From positions 2,480,001 through 2,544,000 of the forward strand of contig NZ_BAAAFC010000001.1 in assembly GCF_039523335.1 (NCBI RefSeq): a stretch of 64,000 nt of DNA, written 5' to 3'. The translations under genes and the position numbers were made by a program. Positions 19,633 to 28,545 of the stretch are shown here, piece after piece. The notes beneath the pieces were generated by a model, which saw nothing but the letters and a program-made list of their open reading frames with translations, did not search any database and was not told where the DNA came from. The stretch's first letter is position 1, and each line of letters begins with the position of its first letter. This DNA comes from Marinobacter szutsaonensis. GTDB taxonomy: Bacteria; Pseudomonadota; Gammaproteobacteria; Pseudomonadales; Oleiphilaceae.

Positions 19633-20562
19633 TCAGTAACCGCGACTGGTATCGACGATGCCGGTAATGGGCCGGCCCCGGGCATGATCCCGGATCTTGC
19701 CGGTGATCTGTTCCAGGGTGGCATCCCGCAGTGTTCTGGCGGAGATGTGCGGAGTGATGGTAATTTCTTTGCGCTGCCAGAACGGATGCTCCTCGGGCAA
19801 CGGTTCCTTGCGGAACACATCCAGGGAGGCCCGGACCAGCTTGCCCTCGTCCAGGGCTCTGAGAAGGTCGTCCTCGACCAGATGTTCGCCCCGGCCGACG
19901 TTGATCAGCACCGCGCCGGGCTGCAACTGGCTCAGCAATTGGTAGTCGATGATGTCCCGGGTTTCATCGGTCAGGGGCAGGGTGTTGACCAGAACCCGGG
20001 TGGATTTCAGGAATTCACCGAGCTCGTCCGCACCGGCATAGGTGTGGACACCGGCGAGGTCGTGCTCGCTGCGGGCCCAGCCGTTCACCCGGTAGTCCAG
20101 GTCTGCCAGGGTTCGCGCCACGCGCTTGCCGATATGCCCGAGCCCCATGACACCGACCGGCCACTCGTTGCGCTTGATCGGGCGATGAATCTTCCAGATA
20201 CCCTGGCGCTGCTGCTCCCGGTAGGTTTCCATCCCGCGGCTGGCTTCCAGCAATTGGTGCAGCACGTACTCGGCCATCTGCACCGACATGCCGGCGTCTT
20301 CCAGGCGCACCACGGTCAGGTTTTCGGGCAGGTTGGGCACTTTCAGCAACCCGTCGATACCGGCACCGAGGTTGAACACTGCCTTGAGCTTCTTTTCCCG
20401 CTCGAACAGCTTCGCCGGTGGCTGCCAGACGATGGCGTAGTCGGCGTCGATCGCCGGACCGTCGGGATCCCAGACGTGAACCTCCGCCTCCGGCAGCAGC
20501 TCTTTGATGGGAACTGTCCAGCGTTCCGGTTTGGGGTCACCTGCGACAAATAGAACTTTCAT
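19633..20562 (-). CDS. ghrA: Glyoxylate/hydroxypyruvate reductase A
   Basis: A 309-residue D-2-hydroxyacid dehydrogenase. The Rossmann nucleotide site is VGVMGLGHIGKRVARTLADLDYRVNGWARS, where the Arg after the strand favours NADPH. Catalytic elements include INVGRGEHLVEDDLLRALDEGKL (Arg), SLDVFRKEPLPEEHPFW (Glu) and ITPHISA (His). It reduces glyoxylate and hydroxypyruvate to glycolate and glycerate. Length and N-terminal start (MKVLFVAGDPKPERW) match GhrA. It is divergent from the IclR regulator, with 275 bases between. Confidence 0.85.
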   Translation of the reverse strand: MKVLFVAGDPKPERWTVPIKELLPEAEVHVWDPDGPAIDADYAIVWQPPAKLFEREKKLKAVFNLGAGIDGLLKVPNLPENLTVVRLEDAGMSVQMAEYVLHQLLEASRGMETYREQQRQGIWKIHRPIKRNEWPVGVMGLGHIGKRVARTLADLDYRVNGWARSEHDLAGVHTYAGADELGEFLKSTRVLVNTLPLTDETRDIIDYQLLSQLQPGAVLINVGRGEHLVEDDLLRALDEGKLVRASLDVFRKEPLPEEHPFWQRKEITITPHISARTLRDATLEQITGKIRDHARGRPITGIVDTSRGY

Positions 20563-20679
20563 TTCGCCTCCGGGGTCGTAACTGGCAATTTAGACTGCTA
20601 TTTTGTTCTGCAATGCAGAATAAGATATCAATAAAATCGGGTAAAGGCGGTATCTGGTATCGCCCTGCGAGTTTTGTTT

Positions 20680-20704
20680 TGAAACATTACTCGAGAGTGT
20701 TTCA
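20680..20704. promoter_or_regulatory. Inverted repeat in the ghrA-iclR intergenic region
   Basis: TGAAACA (20680-20686) and TGTTTCA (20698-20704) flank an 11-base centre with CTCGAG. It lies about 135 bases before the IclR start and 120 before ghrA. Such a site could be an IclR-family autoregulatory operator. Confidence 0.35.
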
Positions 20705-20837
20705 CATTTGGCACGGGTTTTGAAAAGACTTTCTGGTACTTGATTTGCTCAGCGATTAAAATGGCGCATCTTTAGTCATTCATCAGATTGATACCCCGGA
20801 CACCGGAGCAGGCGACACGGTTGGAGGACGCCCCACT

Positions 20838-21662
20838 ATGGCAAGAACAAAACAGAGTTCACCGGAACTGAGAGTTGCATCCGGTGACGGTGAGCCGGTC
20901 AAGCCGGAAAAGGATCGCAAGTTTGTCGAGGCCCTGTCCCGTGGGCTGGATGTGCTCCGTGCGTTCAGCCAGGGTTCGGTTATCCTTGGCAACCAGGACA
21001 TTGCGCGTATAACCGGCCTGCCCAAGCCGACCGTGTCCCGGATGACCTACACCCTCACCAAGCTCGGGTACCTGAGCTACAACACCCAGCTGGAGAAATA
21101 CCAGCTCAGCTCCGGGGTGCTGGCGCTGGGTTATGCCTACGTGTCCAACCTCAAGGTGCGTCAGCTGGCCAAGCCGTACATGGACGAGTTTGCCCGCCAG
21201 ACCAACATGTCCGTGGGCCTGACCTGCCGGGACCGCCTGCACATGATCTATGTGGAAAACCGGTTGCCACCGGAAGCATCCCTGCTGCGTATGGAGATCG
21301 GCCTGAAACTGCCCATGGCCACCACCTCCGCCGGCCGCGCCTACTACTGCGCCATCAGCGACAAGGCCCGCAAAATGATCGACGAGGCCATGGCCGACAA
21401 GTACGGCGATGCCTGGCCGGAAAAGAAAGAAGGTCTGGAACAGGCCATGAAGGATTACAAGGAGCACGGCTTCTGCCTGTCCCTGGGCGAGTGGGACCGC
21501 AACATCAACTCCGCGGGCGTGCCGATCCACCTCCAGGATGGCACCATCATGGCCCTGACCTGCGCGGCGCCGTCCTACCTGGTATCTGCTGAAAAGCTCC
21601 GTGGCTCCATTGCCCACCAGCTGGCGATGCTGGCGGGTGATATTGAATCGCTGGGTGTCTAA
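20838..21662 (+). CDS. IclR-family transcriptional regulator
   Basis: A 274-residue protein. The winged helix-turn-helix (about 28-88: FVEALSRGLDVLRAF, ITGLPKPTVSRMTYTLTKLGYL) is followed by the IclR ligand domain (about 100-270). That domain has SVGLTCRDRLHMIYVENRL, MATTSAGRAYYCAIS and the C-terminal GVPIHLQDGTIMALTCAAPS. IclR regulators respond to small acids or aromatic catabolites. Its position between ghrA and the beta-oxidation block makes either a candidate target. A dispersed repeat and then a strong terminator follow the stop. Confidence 0.88.
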   Translation: MARTKQSSPELRVASGDGEPVKPEKDRKFVEALSRGLDVLRAFSQGSVILGNQDIARITGLPKPTVSRMTYTLTKLGYLSYNTQLEKYQLSSGVLALGYAYVSNLKVRQLAKPYMDEFARQTNMSVGLTCRDRLHMIYVENRLPPEASLLRMEIGLKLPMATTSAGRAYYCAISDKARKMIDEAMADKYGDAWPEKKEGLEQAMKDYKEHGFCLSLGEWDRNINSAGVPIHLQDGTIMALTCAAPSYLVSAEKLRGSIAHQLAMLAGDIESLGV

Positions 21663-21681
21663 CCTTCAGGCCTTTGGGGGA

Positions 21682-21790
21682 GGAGTCGGCGGGCAGGGCG
21701 ATCCGAAACACGCTGTGAATACGTCCCTGTACGCTCTGCTCCGCCATCCCTGGCTCCGCAAGGTTTCGGATCGCCCTGCCCGCCGACTCC
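21682..21790. repeat. 109-bp element with 28-bp perfect inverted repeats
   Basis: The arm at 21682-21709 (starting GGAGTCGGCGGGCAGGGCGA) is exactly complementary to 21763-21790. The arms enclose a 53-base interior that has its own short pairing segments. It begins 20 bases after the iclR stop and is followed by a separate terminator. A compact non-coding unit with perfect terminal repeats looks like a dispersed intergenic element or MITE rather than a simple terminator. Confidence 0.6.
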
Positions 21791-21828
21791 GATGACTTGG
21801 GGGGCTTCCCTGGTCCTGGGAAAACAGA

Positions 21829-21859
21829 AAACCGCAGAAGAATTTCTGCGGTTTTTTTG
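21829..21859 (+). terminator. Rho-independent terminator after iclR
   Basis: AAACCGCAGAA (21829-21839) pairs with TTCTGCGGTTT (21844-21854) around a GAAT loop and runs into T residues. Confidence 0.92.
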
Positions 21860-21917
21860 TGTCTGTAGTTTAATGGATGGTTGAAACTGTCCGGAAACTT
21901 GTATTAAATCGTACGCA

Positions 21918-21927
21918 TGTTTCGCTA
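21918..21927 (+). promoter_or_regulatory. TGTTTCGCTA element upstream of the FadB-type gene
   Basis: The ten bases TGTTTCGCTA are identical to one half of the palindrome upstream of gcdH. They lie 36 bases before the start codon of the FadB-type gene, in its promoter region, so a common repressor could control both genes. Confidence 0.35.
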
Positions 21928-21963
21928 GTTAAAATCACATTTCAATTAAGGCGAGGAGAGATT

Positions 21964-24057
21964 ATGTCTGAGGTCGTAAGCTATAACCGGGAAGGCAGCA
22001 TCGGCGTTATCACCGTGAACTATCCGCCGGTCAATGCCCTCGGCCACGCTGTTCGCTCCGGGCTGCTGGAAGCCCTCGAGCAAGGCCAGAAGGACACAGA
22101 CGCCAAGGTATTGCTGCTGGTATGTGACGGGCGCACCTTTATTGCCGGCGCTGACATCCGCGAATTCGGCAAACCGATGCAAGAGCCGTCGCTGCCGAAC
22201 GTCGTGAATACTTTTGAAAACAGTGACAAGCCCCTGGTTGCCGCGATTCATGGCACCGCCCTGGGTGGCGGACTGGAAACCGCGCTCAGCTGCCATTACC
22301 GGGTTGCCCTGAGCAGCGCGAAAGTGGGCCTGCCGGAAGTAAAGCTGGGCCTGCTGCCCGGTGCCGGTGGCACCCAGCGCCTGCCACGCCTGACCGGTGC
22401 CCAGAAGGCTCTGGAAATGATTACCACCGGTGAGTTCGTCGGTGCCGGGGACGCTCTGGAGCTGGGTATTGTCGATGCCGTGGAAGACGGCGACGATATC
22501 CGCGCTGTGGGCCTGGCGTTTGCCCAGAAGATCGCAGACGAGGGTAAGCCGGTGCGCCGCGTTCGGGACATCACCGACAAGATCGACGCGGAAAAGGGCA
22601 GCGATGTTTTTGACCAGTTCCGCGAAGGTTTGAAAAAGCGGGCCCGCGGCCTGTTCTCACCGTTCAAGTGTGTCGATGCCGTGGAAGCTGCCTTCAACCT
22701 GCCTTTCGAGGAAGGCATGAAGCGCGAGCGTGAACTGTTCATGGAGTGCATGGAGTCGCCCCAGCGCGCCGGTCTGATCCACTCGTTCTTTGGTGAGCGC
22801 GAGGTTTCGAAGGTCAAGGGTCTGGCCAAGGATACGCCGGTTCGTGATGTGAAGAGTGTGGGTATCATCGGTGCCGGCACCATGGGTGGCGGTATCGCCA
22901 TGAACTTCGCCAACGTGGGCATTCCGGTCACCATCGTTGAGGTGAAGCAGGAAGCGCTGGACAAGGGCCTGGCCATCATCCGCCGTAACTACGAAAACTC
23001 TGCGAAGAAGGGCAAGCTCACCCAGGAGCAGGTGGAGCAGCGCATGGCGTTGATCACGCCGAGTCTGACCTACGACGATTTCCGGGACGTTGACCTGGTG
23101 ATCGAGGCCGTGTTCGAGAACATGGCCATCAAGAAAGAGATCTTTGCCAAGCTGGATGATGTCTGCAAACCGGGCGCCATCCTGGCTTCCAACACCTCCA
23201 CCCTGGACATCGATGAGATCGCTTCCGCCACCAAGCGTCCGGAAGACGTGGTGGGCATGCACTTCTTCAGCCCGGCCAATGTCATGAAGCTGCTGGAAAA
23301 CGTGCGTGGCAGCAAGACCTCCGACGAAGTGAAGGCCACGGTCATGGCGGTCGCCAAGAAGATCAAGAAAGTGGGCGTCATGGTCGGCAACTGCTACGGC
23401 TTTGTCGGTAACCGGATGCTGCACAAGCGCGGCACCGAGGCCATGTCCCTGGTGGACGAGGGCGCCACGCCGCAGCAGGTGGACAAGGTCCTGACCGATC
23501 TGGGCTTCCCCATGGGGCAGTTCGCCATGTCTGACCTGGCCGGTATCGACGTGGGCTACCGTATCCGCGAAGAGCGGCGTAAGGCCGGCGAGGACATCCC
23601 GGCCAGCTGGATGGACAAGCTTGCCGAACAGGGCCGTCTCGGCCAGAAGACCCAGGCGGGTGTCTACAAGTACGAGGAAGGCAGCCGAAAGCCGATACCG
23701 GATCCCGAAGTGGAGCGGCTGATCGAGGAGTTCCGCAAGGAGCAGGGCATTACCCCGCGCGAGATCACCGACCAGGAAATTCTCGAGCGCTGCATGTACG
23801 TGATGATCAACGAAGGCGCCAAGATCCTGGAAGAGGGCATCGCCGACCGTCCCATCGACATCGACATTGTCTGGATCTACGGCTACGGCTTCCCGGCTTA
23901 CCGTGGTGGCCCCATGTTCTGGGCCGATCAGGAAGGTTTGGACAAAATCCTTGCGGCCGTTAAAAAGTACCAGGATACCGTTGGCGGTGAGCAGTGGCAG
24001 CCGGCGGCCTTGCTGGAGAAGTTGGTCAGCGAAGGCAAGGCGTTCGGCGATCTTTGA
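21964..24057 (+). CDS. Bifunctional enoyl-CoA hydratase / 3-hydroxyacyl-CoA dehydrogenase
   Basis: A 697-residue protein. The crotonase domain (about 1-190) has FIAGADIREF and HGTALGGGLETALSCHYRV. The NAD-binding domain (about 295-475) has VGIIGAGTMGGGIAMNFANVGIPVTIVE. Two C-terminal dehydrogenase domains follow, with NCYGFVGNRML and YGYGFPAYRGGPMFW. It performs the second and third steps of beta-oxidation. The length and domain order match the peroxisomal-type bifunctional enzymes rather than E. coli FadB, so no symbol is given. The ATG at 21964 follows GCGAGGAGAG; an upstream frame opening at 21877 would span the promoter. It is separated from the thiolase gene by a palindrome cluster. Confidence 0.92.
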   Translation: MSEVVSYNREGSIGVITVNYPPVNALGHAVRSGLLEALEQGQKDTDAKVLLLVCDGRTFIAGADIREFGKPMQEPSLPNVVNTFENSDKPLVAAIHGTALGGGLETALSCHYRVALSSAKVGLPEVKLGLLPGAGGTQRLPRLTGAQKALEMITTGEFVGAGDALELGIVDAVEDGDDIRAVGLAFAQKIADEGKPVRRVRDITDKIDAEKGSDVFDQFREGLKKRARGLFSPFKCVDAVEAAFNLPFEEGMKRERELFMECMESPQRAGLIHSFFGEREVSKVKGLAKDTPVRDVKSVGIIGAGTMGGGIAMNFANVGIPVTIVEVKQEALDKGLAIIRRNYENSAKKGKLTQEQVEQRMALITPSLTYDDFRDVDLVIEAVFENMAIKKEIFAKLDDVCKPGAILASNTSTLDIDEIASATKRPEDVVGMHFFSPANVMKLLENVRGSKTSDEVKATVMAVAKKIKKVGVMVGNCYGFVGNRMLHKRGTEAMSLVDEGATPQQVDKVLTDLGFPMGQFAMSDLAGIDVGYRIREERRKAGEDIPASWMDKLAEQGRLGQKTQAGVYKYEEGSRKPIPDPEVERLIEEFRKEQGITPREITDQEILERCMYVMINEGAKILEEGIADRPIDIDIVWIYGYGFPAYRGGPMFWADQEGLDKILAAVKKYQDTVGGEQWQPAALLEKLVSEGKAFGDL

Positions 24058-24083
24058 TCTGAGAGTGGGGTGGGCTCCAAGAC

Positions 24084-24236
24084 GGGGTCAGAAGAAAGCG
24101 TTCTTCTGACCCCAGGTTCACAGCCCCGCCCCGGAGTCTCATGAAAACGGGGTCAGATGAAAGCTTTCATCTGACCCCACCTTCACCAGCGTTCAAACTA
24201 AACTCCGGGGTCTGAAGAAAGCCTTCTTCTGACCCC
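24084..24236. repeat. Palindrome cluster A (three 30-bp units)
   Basis: Units lie at 24084-24113, 24149-24178 and 24207-24236. Each has 13-base arms of the form GGGGTCWGAWGAA and its complement around a four-base centre; the middle unit is a perfect 30-bp palindrome. No T-run follows. The cluster fills the gap between the FadB-type gene and the thiolase gene. Confidence 0.85.
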
Positions 24237-24256
24237 TCCTTCAAGGGAACACAATC

Positions 24257-25441
24257 ATGTCCGAAGCAGTCATCGTCTCCACCGCCCGCACCGGCCTCGG
24301 CAAGTCTTACCGGGGCTCCCTGAACAACACCCACAGCGTGGACATGGCCGGCCATGTCATCAAGCACGCGGTCGAGCGCGCCGGCATTGATCCGGCCATC
24401 GTTGAAGATGTCATCATGGGTGCTGCTTTCCAGGAAGGTGCCCAGGGCCGGAATATCGCCCGCCTGGCGGCCATTCGCGCCGGCCTTCCGGTGACCACCG
24501 CCGGTTTTTCCATTAACCGTTTCTGCAGTTCCGGTCTGCAGTCCATTGCCCTTGCCGCCCAGCGCGTTGTGTCCGAGAAGGTGCCGGCCATGGTTGCTGG
24601 TGGCGTTGAGTCCATCTCCCTGGTGCAGAACGACAAGATCAACAGCTTCCATGCCACCAACGACTGGCTGATGAAGCACAAGCCGGAGCTTTACCTGTCG
24701 ATGATCGAGACGGCGGATATCGTGGCCAAGCGCTACAACGTCAGCCGCGAGTCCCAGGACGAATACTCCCTGATTTCCCAGCAGCGCACGGCAGCTGCCC
24801 AGCAGGCCGGCAAGTTCGACGATGAAATCGTGCCTTTCGACACCACCATGCTGGTGAAAGACAAGGAAACCGGTGACGTCAGCGAAAAGCAGGTGACCCT
24901 GGAGCGTGACGAGTGCAACCGCCCGAACACCACCCTCGAGGGCCTTACGGGTCTGGAACCGGTGCGTGGCCCGGAGCAGTTCATTACCGCCGGTAACGCC
25001 AGCCAGCTGTCTGACGGCGCGTCGGTGTGCACCGTCATGAACAGCACCTATGCCGAGAAGCACAACATCGAGCCCATGGGGATCTTCCGTGGCTTCGCCG
25101 TTGCCGGCTGTGAGCCTGACGAAATGGGCATTGGCCCGGTCTTTGCCATTCCCCGGCTGCTTGAGCGTGCCGGTCTGAAAATGGACGATATTGACCTGTG
25201 GGAGCTCAACGAAGCGTTTGCGTCCCAGGTGGTGTATTGTCGTGATCGCCTGGGTATTCCCATGGAGAAGCTGAACGTTAATGGCGGTTCCATCTCCATT
25301 GGTCATCCCTTCGGTGTTACCGGTTCCCGTATGACCGGCCATGCCCTGATCGAAGGCAAGCGTCGCGGTGCCAAGTACGTGGTAATCACCATGTGCATCG
25401 GTGGCGGCCAGGGTGCTGCTGGCCTGTTCGAAGTGGTGTAA
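24257..25441 (+). CDS. Acetyl-CoA C-acyltransferase (thiolase)
   Basis: A 394-residue thiolase. The acyl-accepting Cys90 lies in [10 protein letters not shown]. His350 lies in [16 protein letters not shown], and Cys380 in [16 protein letters not shown]. It cleaves 3-ketoacyl-CoA to acetyl-CoA and a shortened acyl-CoA, the last step of beta-oxidation. The preceding FadB-type enzyme supplies its substrate, although three palindromes separate the genes. It is 16 bases ahead of a large acyl-CoA dehydrogenase gene and probably co-transcribed with it. FadA or AtoB-like specificity cannot be fixed from sequence. Confidence 0.92.
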   Translation: MSEAVIVSTARTGLGKSYRGSLNNTHSVDMAGHVIKHAVERAGIDPAIVEDVIMGAAFQEGAQGRNIARLAAIRAGLPVTTAGFSINRFCSSGLQSIALAAQRVVSEKVPAMVAGGVESISLVQNDKINSFHATNDWLMKHKPELYLSMIETADIVAKRYNVSRESQDEYSLISQQRTAAAQQAGKFDDEIVPFDTTMLVKDKETGDVSEKQVTLERDECNRPNTTLEGLTGLEPVRGPEQFITAGNASQLSDGASVCTVMNSTYAEKHNIEPMGIFRGFAVAGCEPDEMGIGPVFAIPRLLERAGLKMDDIDLWELNEAFASQVVYCRDRLGIPMEKLNVNGGSISIGHPFGVTGSRMTGHALIEGKRRGAKYVVITMCIGGGQGAAGLFEVV

Positions 25442-25457
25442 ACCGGGGAGCGTCGCC

Positions 25458-27260
25458 ATGCAGCAGAAAATCATCAACACCCGGGATCTGGCGTTCCAGC
25501 TCTATGAGCTGCACGACGTGGAACAGGTGCTGCGGTTTGAGCGCTACTCGGAGCACAATCGCGAGACCCTGCAGGCGGCGCTGGACCTGGCCCTGAAGGT
25601 GGCGGCGGAGGAGTTTGCGCCGCACGCCCGCCTGGTGGACGAGGAAGAACCCACGTTTGAAAACGGCCGGGTGGCAATGCGACCGGAAGTCCGCAAGGCC
25701 CTGGACGTGCTCAAGGGTACTGGCCTGATGGCCGCCAGCCAGGATTACGAACGGGGCGGCATGCAGCTGCCCGCCGCCGTGGCCCAGATGTGCGTCGGCC
25801 TGCTCAAGGGGGCCAATGTTGGCACCCAGGGCTACGCCGGCCTGACCATCGCGGCCGCCAACCTGATCCTGGCCCATGGCAGTGAGGAGCAGAAGGCCCG
25901 ATACGCCGATCACATGCTGGCAGGGCGGTTCTTCGGCACCATGTGCCTGACCGAGCCTCATGCCGGCTCGTCCCTCGGCGATCTTCGTACCCGCGCCGAG
26001 CCCCAGCCAGACGGCAGCTACCGGTTATTCGGCAACAAGATCTACATCTCCGGCGGTGATCACGAGCTGAGCGAAAACATCATTCACATGGTGCTCGCCC
26101 GTTTGCCGGACGCTCCGCCAGGGGTGAAGGGCATTTCCCTGTTCCTGGTGCCAAAAATCCTGGTAAACGAGGACGGCTCCCTGGGCGAGCGTAATGATGT
26201 CGCTCTGGCCGGCCTCATTCACAAGATGGGCTATCGTGGGACCACCTCCACCATGCTCAACTTCGGTGAACAGAACGGGGCCGTGGGTTATCTGGTGGGC
26301 AAGCCCCACCAGGGCCTCGCCGCCATGTTCCATATGATGAACGAGGCCCGGATCGGGGTTGGCCTGGGTTCGGTGATGCTGGGCTACACCGGCTACCTGC
26401 ATGCCCTGGAGTACGCCCGGGATCGGCGGCAGGGCCGACCGCTCGGCGAGAAAGATCCCACTAGTCCCCAGGTGCCGCTGATCCGCCACGCCGATATCCG
26501 GCGCATGCTGTTGGCCCAGAAGGCCTACGTGGAAGGTGGTCTGGCTCTTTGCCTGCAGGGCGCGATGCTGGTGGACGAGAAAAAGTTTGCGGAAACCGGC
26601 GAGCAGCGTGAGCTGGCCGCCGGCCTGCTGGACCTGCTGACGCCAGTCATCAAGTCCTGGCCATCCTGCTATTGCCTGGAAGCCAACAGCCTGGCCATCC
26701 AGGTCCACGGCGGGTATGGCTACACCCGGGAGTATCCGGTGGAGCAGTTCTACCGGGATAACCGGCTCAACCCGATTCATGAGGGTACCCACGGGATCCA
26801 GGGTCTCGACTTGCTGGGCCGGAAGGTTTCCATGGCTGGCGGCCGATTTTACCGGGAACTGATGCATCGAATTGAGGCTACCGTTGGCGAGGCCCGAGCG
26901 TATTCGCGACTGGCCGCGAGTGCCGAGCGTCTCGAGCAGGCAGCACGGGCGATGGCTGGCGCCACGGAAGCCATCAATGGGGTCAAGGCCGGTGGTGACA
27001 AGGAAAAAGCCCTGGCCAACGCCACCCTGTACCTGGATGCGTTCGGGCACGTGGTGGTCGGCTGGTTGTGGTTGCGTCAGGGACTGAAAGCCGTCGAGGG
27101 CCTGGAAAGTTCGGATGGGCAGGACGATGCTTTTTACGAGGGTAAACTCAAGGCCTGCGAGTATTTTGCCCGGTATGAGTTGCCGGGTGTGGTGACTGCG
27201 GCCGAGCTTTTGGGGGCGGTCGACGAGACGGCCTTGAGCATGGCCGATGCCTGTTTCTGA
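25458..27260 (+). CDS. Large acyl-CoA dehydrogenase, DmdC-like
   Basis: A 600-residue flavoprotein, much longer than the usual 380-400. The standard acyl-CoA dehydrogenase core is present (GTMCLTEPHAGSSLGDLRTRA; QVHGGYGYTREYPVEQFYRDNRLNPIHEGTHGIQ, with the catalytic Glu in the HEGTHG motif). It has an extra N-terminal helical region and a C-terminal helical domain of about 130 residues. This layout is that of 3-methylmercaptopropionyl-CoA dehydrogenases and long-chain relatives. True DMSP use would need DmdA/B/D, which are absent here, so a fatty acyl-CoA role is more likely. The ATG at 25458 is chosen over an in-frame 25401 start that overlaps the thiolase gene. Confidence 0.88.
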   Translation: MQQKIINTRDLAFQLYELHDVEQVLRFERYSEHNRETLQAALDLALKVAAEEFAPHARLVDEEEPTFENGRVAMRPEVRKALDVLKGTGLMAASQDYERGGMQLPAAVAQMCVGLLKGANVGTQGYAGLTIAAANLILAHGSEEQKARYADHMLAGRFFGTMCLTEPHAGSSLGDLRTRAEPQPDGSYRLFGNKIYISGGDHELSENIIHMVLARLPDAPPGVKGISLFLVPKILVNEDGSLGERNDVALAGLIHKMGYRGTTSTMLNFGEQNGAVGYLVGKPHQGLAAMFHMMNEARIGVGLGSVMLGYTGYLHALEYARDRRQGRPLGEKDPTSPQVPLIRHADIRRMLLAQKAYVEGGLALCLQGAMLVDEKKFAETGEQRELAAGLLDLLTPVIKSWPSCYCLEANSLAIQVHGGYGYTREYPVEQFYRDNRLNPIHEGTHGIQGLDLLGRKVSMAGGRFYRELMHRIEATVGEARAYSRLAASAERLEQAARAMAGATEAINGVKAGGDKEKALANATLYLDAFGHVVVGWLWLRQGLKAVEGLESSDGQDDAFYEGKLKACEYFARYELPGVVTAAELLGAVDETALSMADACF

Positions 27261-27271
27261 GACCTGAAGAC

Positions 27272-27401
27272 GGGGTCAGAAGAACGAGTTCTTCAGACCC
27301 CAGAGGTTGACGTTAAACCGGGGTCTGATGAACGCCTTCATCTGACCCCATCTTCACCCCAGCTAACCCCCGGGGTCTGATGAAAACCTTCATCTGACCC
27401 C
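27272..27401. repeat. Palindrome cluster B (three 30-bp units)
   Basis: Units lie at 27272-27301, 27320-27349 and 27372-27401, of the same consensus and length as clusters A and C. The first has one arm mismatch. The cluster separates the acyl-CoA dehydrogenase gene from the alcohol dehydrogenase gene. Confidence 0.85.
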
Positions 27402-27428
27402 TCCTTAAACAAAAAAGGGGAGTAAAAA

Positions 27429-28535
27429 ATGGACAGAAAAGCCAAAGCCGTGGTCTGCCGGGAATGGGGCCAGCCCGTTCAGGTCGAGACCATCACTGTG
27501 GAAGGCCCCAGGCGGGGCGAGATCACCATCAAGATTGCGGCCTGTGGTGTGTGCCACAGTGATCTGTCCGCCACCACCGGCAAGATCCCCTATCCGCCGC
27601 CCCTGGTACTGGGCCATGAGGCTGCGGGCGTTGTGGTGGAAGTGGGAGAAGGGGTGACCGAATTCCAGGAGGGTGACCATGTGGTCAGCTCCTTCATTTC
27701 GATGTGCGGCAAGTGCCGTCAGTGTGTCCGTGGCCGCCCGGTGTTGTGCGAGAGCGCCCGCAAGGCCATGTTTACCCTGCCGGATGGCACTGTGCGCACC
27801 AAGGGCGCCGATGGTGAGTCGCTGAACGTGTTCGGGGCCTGCGGTGTGATGGCGGAATACGCCACCATGCATGTGGATAACTGTGTGAAAGTGGATGACA
27901 CCGTGCCCATGCAGAACGCCGCCCTGGTCGGGTGCGCGGTAATGACCGGCGTTGGCGCCGTGTTCAACACCGCGAAACTGGAACCAGGCTCCCGGGCCGC
28001 AGTATTCGGCATCGGCGGCGTGGGTCTCAACGCGATCCAGGGCTGCGCCACTGCTGGCGCCGAGATGATCGTGGCGGTGGACAGCAACCCGAAGAAGCTG
28101 GAGATGGCACGGGAATTCGGAGCGACCCATACGGTCAACATCAACGAGGTGGATGACGCCGCGAAGGCCGTGAAGAAACTGACCGGTGGCGTGGACTACG
28201 CCTTTGAATGCGTGGGTGCCGGCCCGGTGGTGGAACAGGCCTACAAGTGCCTCGGGCGTGGCGGCACCGCCGTGGTGGTGGGGGTGGCCGATCCGAAGGA
28301 CAAGACCTCACTGACCACCTTGACGCTGCCCGCGGATGAGCGAACCCTTAAAGGCAGCTGGCTGGGTTCAGCCCGTCCGCAGCATGATTTCCCCAGGATC
28401 CTGGGGCTTTACAAGGCCGGTAAACTCAAGTTGGATGAACTGGTTACCCGGACCTACCCCATTGAAGAGGCTGCCCAGGCTTTCGATGATATGGTGGCCG
28501 GCAAGAACGCCCGTGGTGTGATCGTATTTGATTAA
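27429..28535 (+). CDS. Zinc-dependent alcohol dehydrogenase
   Basis: A 368-residue medium-chain dehydrogenase. The catalytic zinc ligands lie in AACGVCHSDLSATTG and GHEAAGVV, and the structural zinc loop in MCGKCRQCVRGRPVLCE. The Rossmann motif is AAVFGIGGVGLNAIQGCATAGA, with Asp at the strand end (AVDSNPKK), which favours NAD. It should oxidise an alcohol to an aldehyde; the aldehyde dehydrogenase ten bases downstream would finish the conversion to acid. Together with the upstream beta-oxidation genes this is a route from alcohol to acyl-CoA, lacking only a CoA ligase nearby. The start follows an AAAAAGGGGAG ribosome binding site. Confidence 0.9.
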   Translation: MDRKAKAVVCREWGQPVQVETITVEGPRRGEITIKIAACGVCHSDLSATTGKIPYPPPLVLGHEAAGVVVEVGEGVTEFQEGDHVVSSFISMCGKCRQCVRGRPVLCESARKAMFTLPDGTVRTKGADGESLNVFGACGVMAEYATMHVDNCVKVDDTVPMQNAALVGCAVMTGVGAVFNTAKLEPGSRAAVFGIGGVGLNAIQGCATAGAEMIVAVDSNPKKLEMAREFGATHTVNINEVDDAAKAVKKLTGGVDYAFECVGAGPVVEQAYKCLGRGGTAVVVGVADPKDKTSLTTLTLPADERTLKGSWLGSARPQHDFPRILGLYKAGKLKLDELVTRTYPIEEAAQAFDDMVAGKNARGVIVFD

Positions 28536-28545
28536 GGGGGAGAAC

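Noticed and set aside
24084..24236. Simple rho-independent terminators
   Set aside because: Stems are strong but no T-run follows any of the nine units.
25458..27260. DMSP demethylation pathway (dmdC)
   Set aside because: No dmdA, dmdB or dmdD homologue in the window; the enzyme family also covers fatty acyl-CoA dehydrogenases.
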